Shown: positions 39,001-51,479, counted from the first letter of the stretch. The stretch: DNA of 64,000 bases from Nereocystis luetkeana (GCA_031213475.1 JARUPZ010000002.1:6581049-6645048); one strand, 5' to 3'. Numbers and translations: made by a program. The notes: generated by a model from the letters alone, not told the origin.

Positions 39001-40048
39001 AAGAAGACGCGAAACCTTCGCAACACACGGTAGGGTGGTAGTACTCTGTCCGATAGATTTGATAGACGGTGCTCGAGAGGATGGCGCCGCCACAGCACAC
39101 CTACCTCCGAACCGGGGGCCAAAACGCCTCCACACCGGGAGAAAAACAGCAAGCTCTTTACGAAAACATTTATCTAACTGACCACTCGAAGCAAGAGCGT
39201 CGAGAGGCATTCGTAATCTACATGTACAGCCAGTGGTAGTTGCCTGCCATTCTGTCGGAGACACACACGCATATCATACCATACATCACTCAGCGCGCTT
39301 GCTATGACGGCTCGTCGAGTGTTAAAATAAACACGCCACCAACGGCTTCGCGTGTTCTCCCGCTCACCTACCCACCCCACCCACAGTCCATGCCCACCGC
39401 TGCCATACATCAACAGCGGGAGCGTTCCACGATCCTTCAGAGCTCAAAACGGGTCAAACAGCAACAAGACGACCGCGACACAAACCCAAATCTACTGCAG
39501 GATAAACGGGCTGCCAGGGGGTACGAAACGCCACAACACCATCGTCCTATCTAATAAATTGATGAGCGCTCTAGACTACGAGTAGGTGAGGCGCAAGGCA
39601 CATTTCGAGCGGGGCGGAGGGGGGGGGGGGGGGGGCATACGTTCTCGAACATGAAAAGACAGCACGCGAGAAGCCACCAGGACGAAAAAACGGCAAAAAA
39701 AGAAGAAGATGGGGAACGGAAGGACTGCTGCAAGAGAAAAACGAGTGACGGCTAAAAGCGCTCTTTCTTGGTCATCCCCCCACCTACTACTGCACTAGAC
39801 ACACTTTCGGTACAACAAACGTATAATTCGAATCCGGGACTCATTTTCCGCAATCATTCATCAAATTCCAACCTAAAAAATTGATCTGACAGAAAACTGC
39901 GGACACGAAACGTCTTTCCTCTACAATAGACGCACGTGCGCGCCCGCTCTTTGTGCGCCGCTATATACTGCGTACAGCACAGCAAGCGGTGCTCCATGGG
40001 CGGCGAGAGTCAAAACCACACCACGGCAGTTGCGCGCGGGCGCCGACA
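39001..40048. other. Unassigned region with a G-run
   Basis: A G homopolymer at about 39620-39636. No exon was accepted. It is downstream of the YHS-like gene. Confidence 0.35.
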
Positions 40049-43000
40049 TCACCCGTCCACGCAGGTCTCTACGGTGCAGAAGCAGGCAGTGTTGAAAGGG
40101 GTCGCAGTAGCGCCGCCGAACCATTCTTGCCACATTTCGGTTCCGTGGCCAATGTTTTCTTGAGGGTGAGCGGTGAACTTCCCCAAGGGAACCGAGCTGT
40201 AAGCAAAACAACACACAAAGAGCAGATGCGGGAGCGATTAGAAAGGCGCACGCGCACGTACAGGTTGTATGCCCGGCGATGCGCACCCTACTTACTCTCA
40301 AAAGCCCTGACGATATCTACGATCGCACTCACAAAGGCTTCATGTATTATACCTGGTAGTAGGGTAGAGTATGTATCATTTAGTGGGTATCCGGTTACAT
40401 CCACGAGTATGACTAAAGCAATCAGATTCGGTACCGAAAGTTCATCGGCTATGTATACACCCAAATAATACTGCCCTTGGGTCTACGTAGTAACGATGGT
40501 GATGATGATCATCATGATGATGCGAACGGCACAACCGTACGCTACGACATTCTCCGCGACTCCACCCCCCACGGGGCGAAACGAACTCCAAAACACGCAC
40601 ACGCACCTCCGGAACAAGTGCAGCACGCCGTCCAGTATCAACCAATAGTCCGGGTTGGCTGCTGGGCCTAAATTGGCTGCGTTCCATACGATCTCGTGAG
40701 CAATGCCGTAGGAGCAAAAGCCCCCCCAGGCAGGGAGATAGCGCGTTGGGTCCTCCTACGAGCAGGCGGGCGGGCATAAAGCACGTTTGGTACATTTGGG
40801 GACGAAGTAAGTAACCACGTGGGGCCACCATTACACTCAAAATATATCGTAGCTCGGCTCCTTTTCCGTTTGCGCCGATGCGATCGCCCCCCTGACAGAC
40901 ATCAGCAGAGGTTGGCGGGGGAAATCGGCGTGTGGTTCGACAAAAATCACAGCAACAGCAGTAGTAGTAGACACCGTATACTATACCTGGTAGTCAAGAT
41001 AACGCACCCCCTCCAACGAATTTGCAAGCCGATACTCTCGGCAACGGAGAGGAGAGCGCAAACGCGTAGCCATATGTGTATATACCCGGTACATATAATA
41101 TATGTATACATCGACGGAAATATCGCGTTTTCATCGCGTGTGCGTGCATGCTTTGTTTTCGAGGAAACCAGCTCGGAACCCCACGCGTGTTACGCGCCGG
41201 TCTAAGGAGGCAGGGATAGGTACGTTTACTCTGAGAAAGGCTGCATACGCATACCGCGGATTAATATTATCGCTACGTTTGGTAATCCTGTACTTGCAAG
41301 GTTGCGGTTCTCGGGATGTTGTTGAGGGTGCCTCTCTCTATGGAAAGTGAGAACTCGCCGAAAGGCTGCTTTACCGCTTGACACTTTCACTTGTTGCTCC
41401 GGTCAAGTTTCTTTTTGACGACAAAGTCTCTCATCCGTGTAAGACGCATGTCAGCACACACCGGGGACAACGTTTTGAACACAAATAGTACCACGCTACC
41501 GAGTGTGCTGCTGTGGAAAGGTGTGCCATTCAACGCACCCCGAGTGCTAGGCACGATGTATGGGAGTCTCGCAAGCTATACAGGGGGTGTGATAACGACA
41601 TTAGTGATTGCTGCGAGGAGGGGTGGTCGAACCTCGATAGAAAATATTCACGGAGGTTTTGTGCTTGGCGGCTAAGCCGACCCTCCGACCCGAACCCTAG
41701 TCCTACGTAACCCTATGGCAGTGGTCAGCGCTTGGATGCTGTGCGTGATAAGACTCTAGGTTGACTCGACCGGCTTCGATGCTGTCCACCGTTTCAAACT
41801 TGGGGGCGCCCCGCTCTCGCGCAGTGTTTTGCTGAGATTACCACATTGCGACTGGCCTTCCGCAAAATTGTCCCCAAAGCAGGGGGCTTGCTATACCCCG
41901 CACCTCCCCCTCTCCCCTCCCTCCCCCCCCCCCCGCGCCAACGCTACGCGGTAGCAACCCGGAAGGGAGATTCAGCCCTCCTCCCATCCCCCCGAAAGTA
42001 ATGTGCTCTGGGTCACCCGCTTCCTCCCCCCTCACTGCAATCTCGTGCCGTGTCAGGTGTCCGCCCTATTGCCCCATCCGAGGACCGGCTCCTGGTGCCT
42101 CTGCTCTTCCGGCACCTGCCATTGCTCTAGCTGCGGTAGTGGCCTTGAAGCCGCTATCCCTCTCTCATGGGCTCGCAGGTCCCCCGCCTGCTGCGGTTAC
42201 TTCCATGATGATTACACCTACCACGCGCCCGCCTATATATAGCCTCTCTCCCGTCACCTCTGTAACCGTGTTTATTCTCGGCGCAGTCGTTGGTCGTCGA
42301 TTTGGGTCGCGCTCGCTAGTGAGCCCCCGGTCAACCGAGTCCATAATTTCCCCCCGTCATCACGTCTTGCTCATCCAGTCCGATAGCCTCTACTACCCTC
42401 CTCGTCTTCTACTTTCGCCCACATCCTAGCCGCGTCCATGGCGGCCTTATCTGCGGGTTTTCCCCCGGGGAGATGCCCAGTCCAGGCCCACCAACACGTC
42501 GCACAACCCGGTGCCAGTAACACCGTATCCCTGTGCTGCTGCGTCACGAGCACCAAAACCCAAGCTCAAGACAGTGAGTGCTTTTGCTAGCACCACCACC
42601 CCAGGATTCTTGGAGCAGCGTGAGGTCCTTGGAAGAGGCACACGCAGTTCTCCCGCCACACGTGACGCCTTGCGCGGTTGTGCTGTTTCATGCGGTGGGG
42701 CTACAGCCAGCTAAAAAAACTGTCCGTCGTTTGCACTGGTACTGCTGCTGCTTTGTACGCAGTAACGTGGAGGCGTAAACGTCGGGGGCCGTACTGAAGC
42801 GGGACTGATCCCACATTAATGTGAACGCCGCACTGAACCGGGATGAAATCGTGACCAAGGTGATTCCACCGTAATTCACGGGAGCGCCGCACTCGAAAGA
42901 TACCGCACTAAAGTAGGGACGGTAGTCACGGAGTGAATGTAGACCGTGACTGCCGGTGTTCGTAAGCTGATGGTTTGAGTTGTTGGTCTTTTCGACGTGG

Positions 43001-43673
43001 GACGTGGGACGTACTTTTTTCGGCGTGCGGCAGGCCACAACAATCTCGAGCGAGAACCGTCACAACAATCACGAGCGAGAACCGTCGCACCGTCGAACGC
43101 AAGCGGCCTTATTTAACCAGTTCGGGGAATACCCATACCACAACCACAAAAAGGGGGACATACCATACCTAGTGGAAGCGATGGGGTACACCCCCGCCAC
43201 CGCGTAAGCACGCAAAAACAGGCGTGCATACGTACATGTCCACACCTCTGGTTTGATCACCTTCGTTCACTCCGCTATGCTCGCCGAAAAAAGAAAAAGA
43301 AAAACGTCAACTTCCGGTTCTTTTGGTCTTGATGAAAATGTCAACAAAATCAACTCTGCTGGCCATAGTTGCGGCGATCGATGTGGAGTATAACAGATAA
43401 ATTAGACTGCGGTACGCACATATGAGCAGTGAGAAGTGAGGGGCTTCCTATACTGCTAAACCGATACGCAACAGCAGTAATAGAGTACCTCAAAAAGCAG
43501 CTTGTTTTGGATGGAGCTGAAGTAGAACAAGTAGTCCTGAAAAACAACGGAGTAGTGCTCCGACCCGTAAACCGCCGGCTGTCCTCCCTCGAGCGACCGG
43601 TAGGCCACGAAGTCCACTCCCTTGAGGACAGGGACGCTACGGTCTCCCGAGCACTCCGCCGTGGTGACATGCA
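40049..43673 (-). CDS. YHS-like domain protein, copy A (3 exons, 5' end open)
   Basis: Minus-strand exons 43673-43489, 40755-40607 and 40196-40049 join in phases 0 and 2 and end at TGA, giving about 160 residues. The first visible exon gives GVDFVAYRSLEGGQPAVYG, then YLFYFSSIQNKLLFE. The second gives EDPTRYLPAWGGFCSYGIA, then a Trp-rich stretch and LILDGVLHLFR. The last gives EMWQEWFGGATATPFNTACF and a Cys-containing tail. The layout 'YDxVAYxxL ... YxFxSxxNxxxFexDPxxYLPxxGGFCSYG' matches YHS-domain proteins, which are small, often metal-associated modules. Even cysteines suggest a secreted or lumenal protein. The start exon, probably with a signal peptide, was not found above 43673. Copy B at 59667-60984 repeats the last two exons with identical phases. 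Confidence 0.8.
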
Positions 43674-44194
43674 CTGCGTTCGCCGGCCGCGTTCGTCGAG
43701 GCAAGCGAGAGTTATTTACACGAGCAGCACGTAGTATAGTTGCAAAGAGCGAACAGACGACGCAAAGAGCGCAAAGAGCGAAAAGGCGACGCAGAATCAC
43801 GAGGAGCGGGAGCTTACTTCAGACAACGGATCACAGCAGGCATCTTCCTGCCTCGTCCTTGAGCAAGTAAAGTGGACAAGGTCAAGGTCGCTTTACGACG
43901 TAAAAAACCCACGCCCTGGATAATACACACAATGGTCTATTGCCAGCGACAATAGGCGAGGGAAAAATAAATCGATAGATATTGCCAGCGACAATAGACA
44001 AGAGCAAAATCTATCGATAGATATTGACAGCGGCAATAGGCGAGGGGAAAATATATCGAAAGTTACAGCCAGCGTCAATAGCCGAGGGGGGAACCTATCG
44101 ATAGATATTGCCAGCGTCAATAGACGGGGGGGGGAACTATTTATAAATATTGGCAGTGACAACAGACGGCGGGGGGGGGGGGGGGGGGGGGGGG

Positions 44195-44258
44195 CACTCA
44201 GTTGTTGCTTGCCTTAGTCATTTGACCATTGACCACGCATCCCTTTCGAGACGGAGCA
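44195..44258 (-). mobile_element. LINE 3' stub (64 bp), copy 2
   Basis: Only the last codons of the LINE remain (minus strand ...GTCAATGGTCAAATGACTAA), with the stop TGA followed at once by GTGC and a 24-base C-run (plus-strand G at 44171-44194). It is inserted in the G-run of a minisatellite unit. Confidence 0.85.
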
Positions 44259-44714
44259 ACATACGGGGGGGGAATCTAACGATGGGTCTTACCAACGACA
44301 ACAGGCTGTGCAGCGTGTCCATCGCTGACATTGCCATCCGCAATGGATTGAGAAGTCTGTCCATCGATGGTCATTGTCAGTATCAACAGATTGGAGACGG
44401 TAACAATCGATAGACATTCCCGGCAGCAATGTACGAGTCCATTACACCACATTATATCCCTAGTATTGCTGCAGCGGCCATTGTTGGTTGTCCAGGATCG
44501 AAAACCACGTATACATAAACGCTCGAGATCGTATGAAATATACCGTACCTGGTAATATTTATCGAGCGCCCATGCTAGTTTCATCTGTTTGGCCTAGCTC
44601 AGAACATGAGGTCACGACATATATACTTTTTTTTTTTTTTTTTTTTTTTTTCATCCCATTCATTATCTTCGCACATCTTCTTCTCTCTCCTTCCAACTCG
44701 TAACTCAGGTCCGG

Positions 44715-44830
44715 GGTCACATAGTAGGCTCTTCTCCCCCCTTCCCGCTACGGTACGTGCCTTCATTTTTATCGCGAGAAGATTTCAGCCTTTTCTTCCC
44801 TCGTCGACTCGCATCGAATTGTGCCTACCC
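44715..44830. mobile_element. Body fragment of the tRNA-related SINE
   Basis: CCCGCTACGGTACGTGCCTT and CCTCGTCGACTCGCATCGAA match 25030-25140. A T-run (44629-44651) lies just upstream. Confidence 0.6.
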
Positions 44831-45659
44831 ACGACATACCGCGCCATAAGCCCATCGTCGTGTGTCAAGTGGTGTCACGGTAAAACCATAACTCATTATT
44901 TTTACTGCTGTCGTCGCAATATACCAGGTATCACATACCAGGTAATAGACATTACTGTAGATACATTGCTGTGCTCTGCAAAGTAAGTTGTACGTGTGCC
45001 GATCGATATACATTGCCGCCTACAGTAGATGTTGAGCCGTTGTCAACGATGGACTTTGTCTATGACAATAGATTGTGGGGAGTATCCATCGATGGCCGGC
45101 CATGGTTGGTGCCAAAAGAGTGGGGGTGTGATCCATCGATAGACATCGCGTATCATAATAGACTACTGTGCAACACCCAGTCGATAGCCACTAACGGTAA
45201 CAATAGACTGGGGATAGCCAATCGATAGCTACTAATACTACCGACAACAATGTACTGTGAAATAGGCCAATCGATAGCCACCATCGGCGACAGTAGACTG
45301 GGGAAGTAGTAAGTCGATAGACACTACCGACGGCAATAAACACGTCCATTGCGCCATACCAGTATTAAATTGCTATTGCAATGGTCATTGTGTATTGTCC
45401 AGGGTGAGAAAAAATCCCGGAAACTTCCCCCCAACCAAAAAGTGAATATATACTACCTCGTACTGAGGGTCGATCTTAACGAGGACTGTTTTTCATTTTT
45501 TTTTTAGTATTTTCCGGAAGTTTAGGTATATTTCTCTAGTCCCGGTTGAGGCTGTTTCCTATGCAGTTCGATTTCGAGCTTCAGATTTGTATTTTTCGAT
45601 CTCAAAAATGAATGTCCCTGCTTATACAGTCCGAATATGCAAAATTCGACCGGAATTGT

Positions 45660-45742
45660 TTCGATTTGAGAACCCGATGACCCAAGTCGTTGGATTTTGG
45701 GCCAAAATCCGACGACCTGGGTCATCAGATTTTCAAGTCGAA
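45660..45742. repeat. Long imperfect palindrome (hairpin)
   Basis: Arms of about 39 bp meet at GGCC. The left arm includes GATGACCCAAGTCGTTGGAT, the right arm CCGACGACCTGGGTCATC. Outer words TTCGATTTGA / TTTTCAAGTCGAA also pair. Confidence 0.9.
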
Positions 45743-45844
45743 AAATGGCATGCTCTCTAAATTCAAGATGATATCCACGACAGTAAACAGCAGCAGAACG
45801 ATCGATGAGTTGGATGGTGACAGCTGTATAGCGACGTTGCTTCG

Positions 45845-46190
45845 CGCCCGGCGCGCGGTCGGCGCGTCTCCCCGTGGCCAGACTATGGTCGGCTGGCGCG
45901 GGCTCGGACTTAGAGACCAAGAGCAACGCACTTGGCGCGCACCTCTCCGTGGATACGTACTCTTAGACTACACTGGCTGCTGTACAGCAGTAGCAGCGGC
46001 AGCAGTCAGCCACCGTGTGAAACACAAAATACCAAGACTGGTTGACTCTAGCGCACTCGGCACGTCTCTTCGCCGCAAGACCAGAGGCAGTCAGGCTTGG
46101 CTCGGACACTTGGGTCCTGCGCGCAGCGCAGCGCACCCAGCGCGTCTCTTCGTGGCGCCAGACCACAACAGCAGTTGGTCTCGGCGTTTG
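45845..46190. repeat. Diverged tandem repeat, GC-rich
   Basis: At least four blocks sharing GGCGCGTCTC(T/C)(T/C)CGTGGC and a following CCAGACC word, spaced by about 75-120 bp. Confidence 0.65.
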
Positions 46191-46831
46191 CTCGAATCTC
46201 TGCACGCACAATAAATAAATCTGATTTTTCCGCACAGGAAGACTGTTTCGATTAGCCAACTTCACATCTGAAAAAGCGATCGGGTCAAAATCTGAACCTT
46301 AAAATCGAACCGCATAGGAAGCAGCCTAAGATCAACCCTAAGTAACTTCGTACAGTACCTGATACCAAGTACCGGGTGTGTATACGAGCTGGATTGGCCT
46401 AGAGACTCACATTCATTCTTCAAGCCATAACTATGCAACGCCGAGGAGTTGGGAGGAAAACGGCATATCGGTGTAATCAGCCAATCACAGCGCGTATGCA
46501 CGTGCTCTCTGACGTCACCTTTGACACTTTTCTCCACTCGTAGCTGACCTATATAACACCAACTGAACCCGCCGCACTTCATGTATACCAATTTTATTTA
46601 GACTACAAGAAAAAAATTAAACCGTTTTTTTGCGGCGGAATCGCAGATAATTTTTTCGAAAACACAGCAACAACACATCAGCAGCAGGCACACAGAGACA
46701 CACGTGATCCCAGCTCGTACACGAGAGCGCGACAGTATGGCTGCCAACCGCTCTCCCACGGCCACACACCAGTGGCAGAAGACGTCAATCTCCGGCTCAC
46801 CGCAACATTCTGGACATGGAACCTGGTTTCC

Positions 46832-46927
46832 TTAACCCTTAGGACCCCAGTCCCGTGTTGGGGACAAAATACTTATAATTAGAGTGCTTTGTCCACACAT
46901 ATGGGAGTGCGGTGCTAAAGGGGTTAA
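46832..46927. mobile_element. TTAA-type MITE, copy 3
   Basis: A 96-bp element bounded by TTAA. Ends CCCTTAGGACCCCAGTCCCG and GTGCGGTGCTAAAGGGG; internal TTGGGGACAAA. Confidence 0.85.
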
Positions 46928-47184
46928 CAAGCAATATCCTGGACCTAGCGGTCAGCTTGGGGGGGCATGGGTACAGTTTTGGTGTGCCTCACTTTTCGAG
47001 TATGTAGTGCGTGCAGAGAGTACGTCGTTGATTACGTGGTGTTTGTATTGCTTGACAGTAGAAGGTGTGACGCAGCTGTGCACAACGCAAGAGATGGTTA
47101 TGTTAACGATAAACAACGTCTGTGAAACCCAACTATACCCATACCGTACGTGACATAATATGGTCCTACTACTGCTTGCTGTAC

Positions 47185-47293
47185 TATTACGGGGGACCAT
47201 AGTTAATAGGACCAAATATGGTTGGTAAAAATGGTGAAATATGTTGGTTTTTATGTGTACCATAGGTCCTATTAACTATGGTCCCCCGTAATA
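47185..47293. mobile_element. TA-flanked palindromic MITE, copy 7 (best preserved)
   Basis: Left end TATTACGGGGGACCATAG and right end CTATGGTCCCCCGTAATA are perfect inverted copies. The inner GTTAATAGGACC/GGTCCTATTAAC are also perfect. Confidence 0.95.
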
Positions 47294-47484
47294 CTGCACT
47301 TTTGTATCGCCAAACAGCACGTTATGAGAGAGCTCTACATGAACTACATATTTCCAGTGCCACCCTTATCCGTGTTGTCGTTGCTCTGAAAGGGGAGACG
47401 CCAAGGTTTCAACTACGGAGCGGGGTGGTATCCTACAATGTGGGGGTGGTATACTACGTCATCTACAATCTTGATCAAAAGAAA

Positions 47485-48332
47485 TACGGGAATATCCACG
47501 CGGTTTTCACGAATTTTGATCTGAAATTTTGACACGTGATTTTTAGTATATGACAAACGTAATTGCGGCTGCACCTTCTTGTTTTTTTTTTCTTTTTTAC
47601 ATCCCTTTGTCGCAAAACAAAAACTCCCATATTTACAAATATCGGCCTAAAATAAGAGGACCTTTAACAATCTGGGAGAAAGGATCTTTAGGTTGGTAGG
47701 CAGTCCGGATGTTTTGGTTCCTGTCGGGATCAAGGTACGGGCGAAGACCCAACCCAACCCCTGACTAACCCTGACCCTAACCCTGACCCCAAACCGCAGC
47801 CAAAACGGGCCAAAACTCGCCATAAACGCGGCTACGCCGAGTTTGCATCGAACCAGGAAATTTGTCAGATGCGGACGACGATTCCGAAGTGCAGACCACG
47901 CTACACATTTTTCAAGTAAAAAACATCCCTAAAGATCCCTTCTCCCAGACTGCTAAACCTACTCGGAGAGGTAACGTAACTTGTGAAAAAAAAAGAAAAA
48001 GAAAGAGGTGCAGTGACAATTACATTTTATCAAGAAACTAAAAGAGTACGTCAGCTGTGAGTTGAACCGATCGGCAGATCGATCGATACTCAACTTTGCA
48101 AGCTGCGTGAACCGATCGCGCGTTTTTCATTATTTCCCTAGCGATTGACTACTGGCCGGTGACTCCCCTGGATGCTACCAGGGTCGACGAGACGATAATA
48201 CTTGTACCATTTCGTGCACTGAAACAGCAGATCGACAAGCGAAGGTCGGGGTACATTTGTAATACTACTCGAAATCACGTGTCAAATTTCAGATCAAAAC
48301 TCGTAAAAACCGCGTGGATATTCCCGTCCAAC
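47485..48332. mobile_element. DNA element with long terminal inverted repeats, hosting a nested MITE
   Basis: The left terminus CGGGAATATCCACGCGGTTT continues with TGATCTGAAATTTTGACACG. The right terminus is the reverse complement over about 65 bp with few mismatches. About 850 bp overall, including the 293-bp element at 47664-47956. No coding domain is seen. Confidence 0.8.
47664..47956. mobile_element. MITE with 4-bp ACCT duplication, carrying telomere-like repeats
   Basis: The terminal inverted repeat is TTARCARTCTGGGAGAARGG, continuing ATCTTTAGG. The flanks ACCT (47660-47663) and ACCT (47957-47960) form a target duplication. Inside, 47755-47790 reads as CCCTRA-type repeats (AACCCTGACCCTAACCCTGA). 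Confidence 0.85.
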
Positions 48333-48384
48333 CTTGTTTTCAGCCTCTAGGCCAATCCAGCTCGTATGACCTGCCTGTCCCATC

Positions 48385-48560
48385 CAGTACGGCGGTGTTC
48401 ATGACTTGTCTGCGCTGCTTGCTTCTCCATAACAACGCCCGTAGTATCTGTATCTCTCTGTCGTATTAACAGTTGCTCCCACAGAGCGTGTTATATCAGA
48501 GCTGTACGGTTGAAGAATCGGCACGGATACTGGTCGTGCTGGATGTCGGCGGGTAGAAAG
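48385..48560. repeat. Dispersed repeat lacking the TTAA MITE
   Basis: Matches 14430-14735 on both sides of the MITE there: CATCCAGTACGGCGGTG on one side, GTGCTGGATGTCGGCGGGTA on the other. The corresponding junction reads GGTTGAAGAATCGGCAC. Confidence 0.75.
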
Positions 48561-48589
48561 AACACAATATTCACACTTTAGGTTTCACC

Positions 48590-48911
48590 CTCGTGGATCT
48601 TCTGGACTATTAATAGCCGTGGTCACAGGTGTCGTCCCTTCTCCCTCCCGGTACGAGTACGTGCCTTTATTTTTTTCGTCGCGTTCAGCATTCCCACTAT
48701 TAAAATAAACGCTGCGCTCTCCGATAAGAATGAATAATAATAATACTTGTCGATTTTCATCGAATGTAGCTAACTTACGCTCCCGCGCTTTCCGCTAATC
48801 AGTTTTGAAGCGAATAAAAGCCCCTTCGACGAGCATGCACTCGGTGAGACTCGAATCCACGAACTTGATCTTGACAGGCACGCGCGGACCACCTACCAAG
48901 CCACCGGGAAC
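48590..48911 (-). mobile_element. tRNA-derived SINE, copy 2
   Basis: The tRNA-like head (48911-48837, minus strand) carries TGGCTTGGTAGGTGG and GTGGATTCGAGTCTC; the body runs to about 48590. An AT-rich insertion relative to copy 1 lies at about 48695-48742. Confidence 0.8.
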
Positions 48912-49066
48912 GCCGGCTCTACTTGAGAACAACAACAACAACAACGACAACAACAACGACACCAATTAACAGCAAACAACGACACGCCGGGTGTCCAATA
49001 ATACGCCTAATCGTACGTACGAGTATAAATTTCGAAATTATTACGCCGCTCGTGAGGAGCCCATAC

Positions 49067-49418
49067 CTGGCGACAGCGAATGAAGCACCTCTTCTTCGCC
49101 GTCTTGTTCCTGCTGCAACGCGGGCGAGGACGCCAGTTGCGGCGACGACAGGGTCCCGTAGCCGTCTTCGTATTTGTTCAACCCAGCAGTAGGCGAAGAA
49201 GCAAGCTCCCCCAACTGGTGCTCCCCCTTTGACGATGCGGCACGCCCCTTCACGCCCCTGGGAAAAATCGATCTTGCGCACACTGAAGCCAGGCTGAAAA
49301 CCGCCAGGGCTGCAAAGAAGACCAGGGCCGCCCCTCTCAGACTAATGCGCTCGTGTGACCCCGCCTTCGGTATCCCCTCCCCCGCCAGTCGGGTGGTTTC
49401 ATCGTCCGCCATAGCCAT
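49067..49418 (-). CDS. First exon of a single-pass membrane protein (partial)
   Basis: The exon opens at ATG 49418 (a second ATG follows two codons later) and ends at CAG|GTATGG, phase 1, after 117 codons. The N-terminus is charged (MADDETTRLAGEGIPKAGS). A hydrophobic segment follows at about residues 29-47 (GAALVFFAALAVFSLASVCA) with Arg residues after it, then a Ser/Pro/Gln/Glu-rich stem. That is the topology of a type II membrane protein, such as Golgi glycosyl- or sulfotransferases, whose catalytic part would be in later exons. None was recognised below 49067, where SINE and DNA elements fill the sequence, so the function is unknown. Confidence 0.6.
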
Positions 49419-51479
49419 GTGGTGAAGTCGGGCGCGCGTCACTACGCGGTCGAAACGTGCGTGCTGCTGTGCACGCCTTTTGCTGTCTGCTGTGCTGTGG
49501 GTGCGTGATGAGACTCGTATCAAATATTCATAGTCGTTTTTTCCCACCCAAAAGCTTATTTGCTTTTTTTGACAGTCTCGGACACTGGGCCATCCAATCA
49601 CATCATTATCGCGGACAGAAGTCGGAGATCCTCCGATTTTACACACGATCTCCGTTTTTAGAGAGAGTCCGGCGGCGGGCCGCCGCATGCTGCACGGTCA
49701 CGGTTTGCGCAGCCAGGGATATTCGTACTACTGCTGCTGTTGCTGCACCTGTGCACCTGGTATATACATACACCAAGTACATATTACTTCGAAGCAGAGC
49801 GCTCCGCAGGCCTGGCCAAGCTGCCCTCTACGGTGCACGACTTGTAAGTACTGATGTTCCATGTTCCATGCTGAAAAAAATGCGGCGGATTATCATCGGG
49901 CTCTGGTCTTTCGGCGCCCGGTATGATGATACATGATGTTTCTATGTATGCATGCTGCTGACCTTGCTGCATACCGTTACCAGGTAGTCTACGAACAACA
50001 CTCAGAATGAGGATCGAGGTCGTTTACGTACGTTTCTTGCTTTTTGTTTACAACACACAGGCAGCAAGCACACACACGGCAATCAATCGCGATACAGAGT
50101 ACGCACATACCAGGTATAGCACCAGGTACCTAAATCAACTATTAATACTTAGCCGAGGTTTACTACATCGGCAAGCACTCATATATATATCTTCAACCTC
50201 GGGTCGAAACCCTTGTTCTCACGTATCCCTCCCGATCCTCTCCCGATGGCTATGGTTTCAGCGGGACCCACTAACGACGACAATGTTCATTGCCCATACC
50301 AGCTTCACTGCATATTACATACCCGAGCGGACATACTTCTACAGCAGTAATGCTGCGAGGTATACTCGTACCCCGTTGCGTGAACTGCTACTCGTACCAG
50401 ATACGGTTGGTTTCAACGGGATTTTGAGACCCGGGCTTTCCGGCGTTAACCGACAAGTAAATACGTACGGTATTTTATTGCCTGTCGTACGTCGTACACC
50501 TCCTTCCGTTGCATTTATATACTTTAGAACACATCGCCTCCCCCAGCAGCCTGGGCTATAGTATCGTATTTTCGGGTGACCGAAGCTGTCGTACGAAGCC
50601 ATCAGTTTTTTTCGACACGTTTTCCCTCTTCCGCGGTCAACCTTTTACCCCGGGTAGCTCAGGGATATTATTAATAGCACGTTCACACGGTCGCCCCACC
50701 TGGTTCGTACGTAGAGCAGTGGACCTGGTACGCGCCCTTGAAGTGTTAAGATATCCCCTCATAGAGGCGTTCCTCATTGTCAATCTCTGCCGTAATACCA
50801 TCTATGTTATCGTCGCTTCGTGTTCCGAAGGGCGACGCAAGCGAACAGCACCAAGCAAGCACGTGTGACTCTAAGCATTCTTATCGGATAAAAGCTGCAA
50901 CTCACCTACGTATGAATAATTAATATCGCCTACGAGTACGAGGTCCATATTATCGCTGGCGTCGACTACTGTATGATGGTATCCCCTTCTGACGGCATAT
51001 GGTTACTATTGTCGGATGTCCCCTCATATACCTGGCAGGCGTTATCGCCGCTCTTGAAAGAGAGTTCACTCGCCTCCTCTGTCAGAAGACAGCAGGGCGA
51101 GGCAAGCATCTACCTGGTATAACAGTGCCATGCATATATGAGTAGTTAAGTGCCGTCCGAGAGGCAACCTGTACGCATGACAGTATGATAATCGGGCCCT
51201 GGGTCCATACTCTCTCCTCACGTTATGATCGTTAAAAGGCTTCTTAGTCAGCTGCGTCTGGGTTTTGCTCTCGCGCTCAGTCGACAAGGTCGTCGAACAC
51301 ATCCCTAACCCTTGAGTGCAACGATGGCTCTACGCGCCCCCCGCCTGCAAGTACGCTCTGCGGAATGGCACTGAGTACGATAAGGCCAACGGAACGACAA
51401 AAAGTTCTCTCGGCTAACGCTGCCTGTGGATGGAGCGCGACCGCAGCAGCCACAGCTGCTGGACTCCACTTGCCGACAA
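49419..51479. other. Unassigned region upstream of the membrane-protein exon
   Basis: Should include its promoter. Several TACCAGGTA-type palindromes (49983, 50113, 51113) and TATTAATA words; no accepted exon. Confidence 0.35.

Larger units (their letters stand above)
43925..45350. repeat. Minisatellite of ATCGATAGATATTGCC-type units, diverged
   Basis: Units of about 45 bp carry ATCGATAGATATTGCCAGCG, then ACAATAGGCGAGGGG. They are regular at 43925-44168 and looser at 44270-44420 and 44995-45350. Several units contain a G-run. A LINE stub interrupts the array at 44195-44258. Confidence 0.85.

Noticed and set aside
42000-42720. Coding-like patches on the minus strand, including GREALYIGGRVVGVIIMEV
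   Set aside because: It faintly recalls an acetyltransferase core but has no continuous frame, and no consistent exon borders were found. It lies inside the large intron of YHS copy A.
43674-43800. Hydrophobic lead (LFALCALCVVCSLFA) before YHS copy A exon
   Set aside because: It looks like a signal peptide but has no ATG in frame, and an acceptor lies at 43674; treated as intron sequence.
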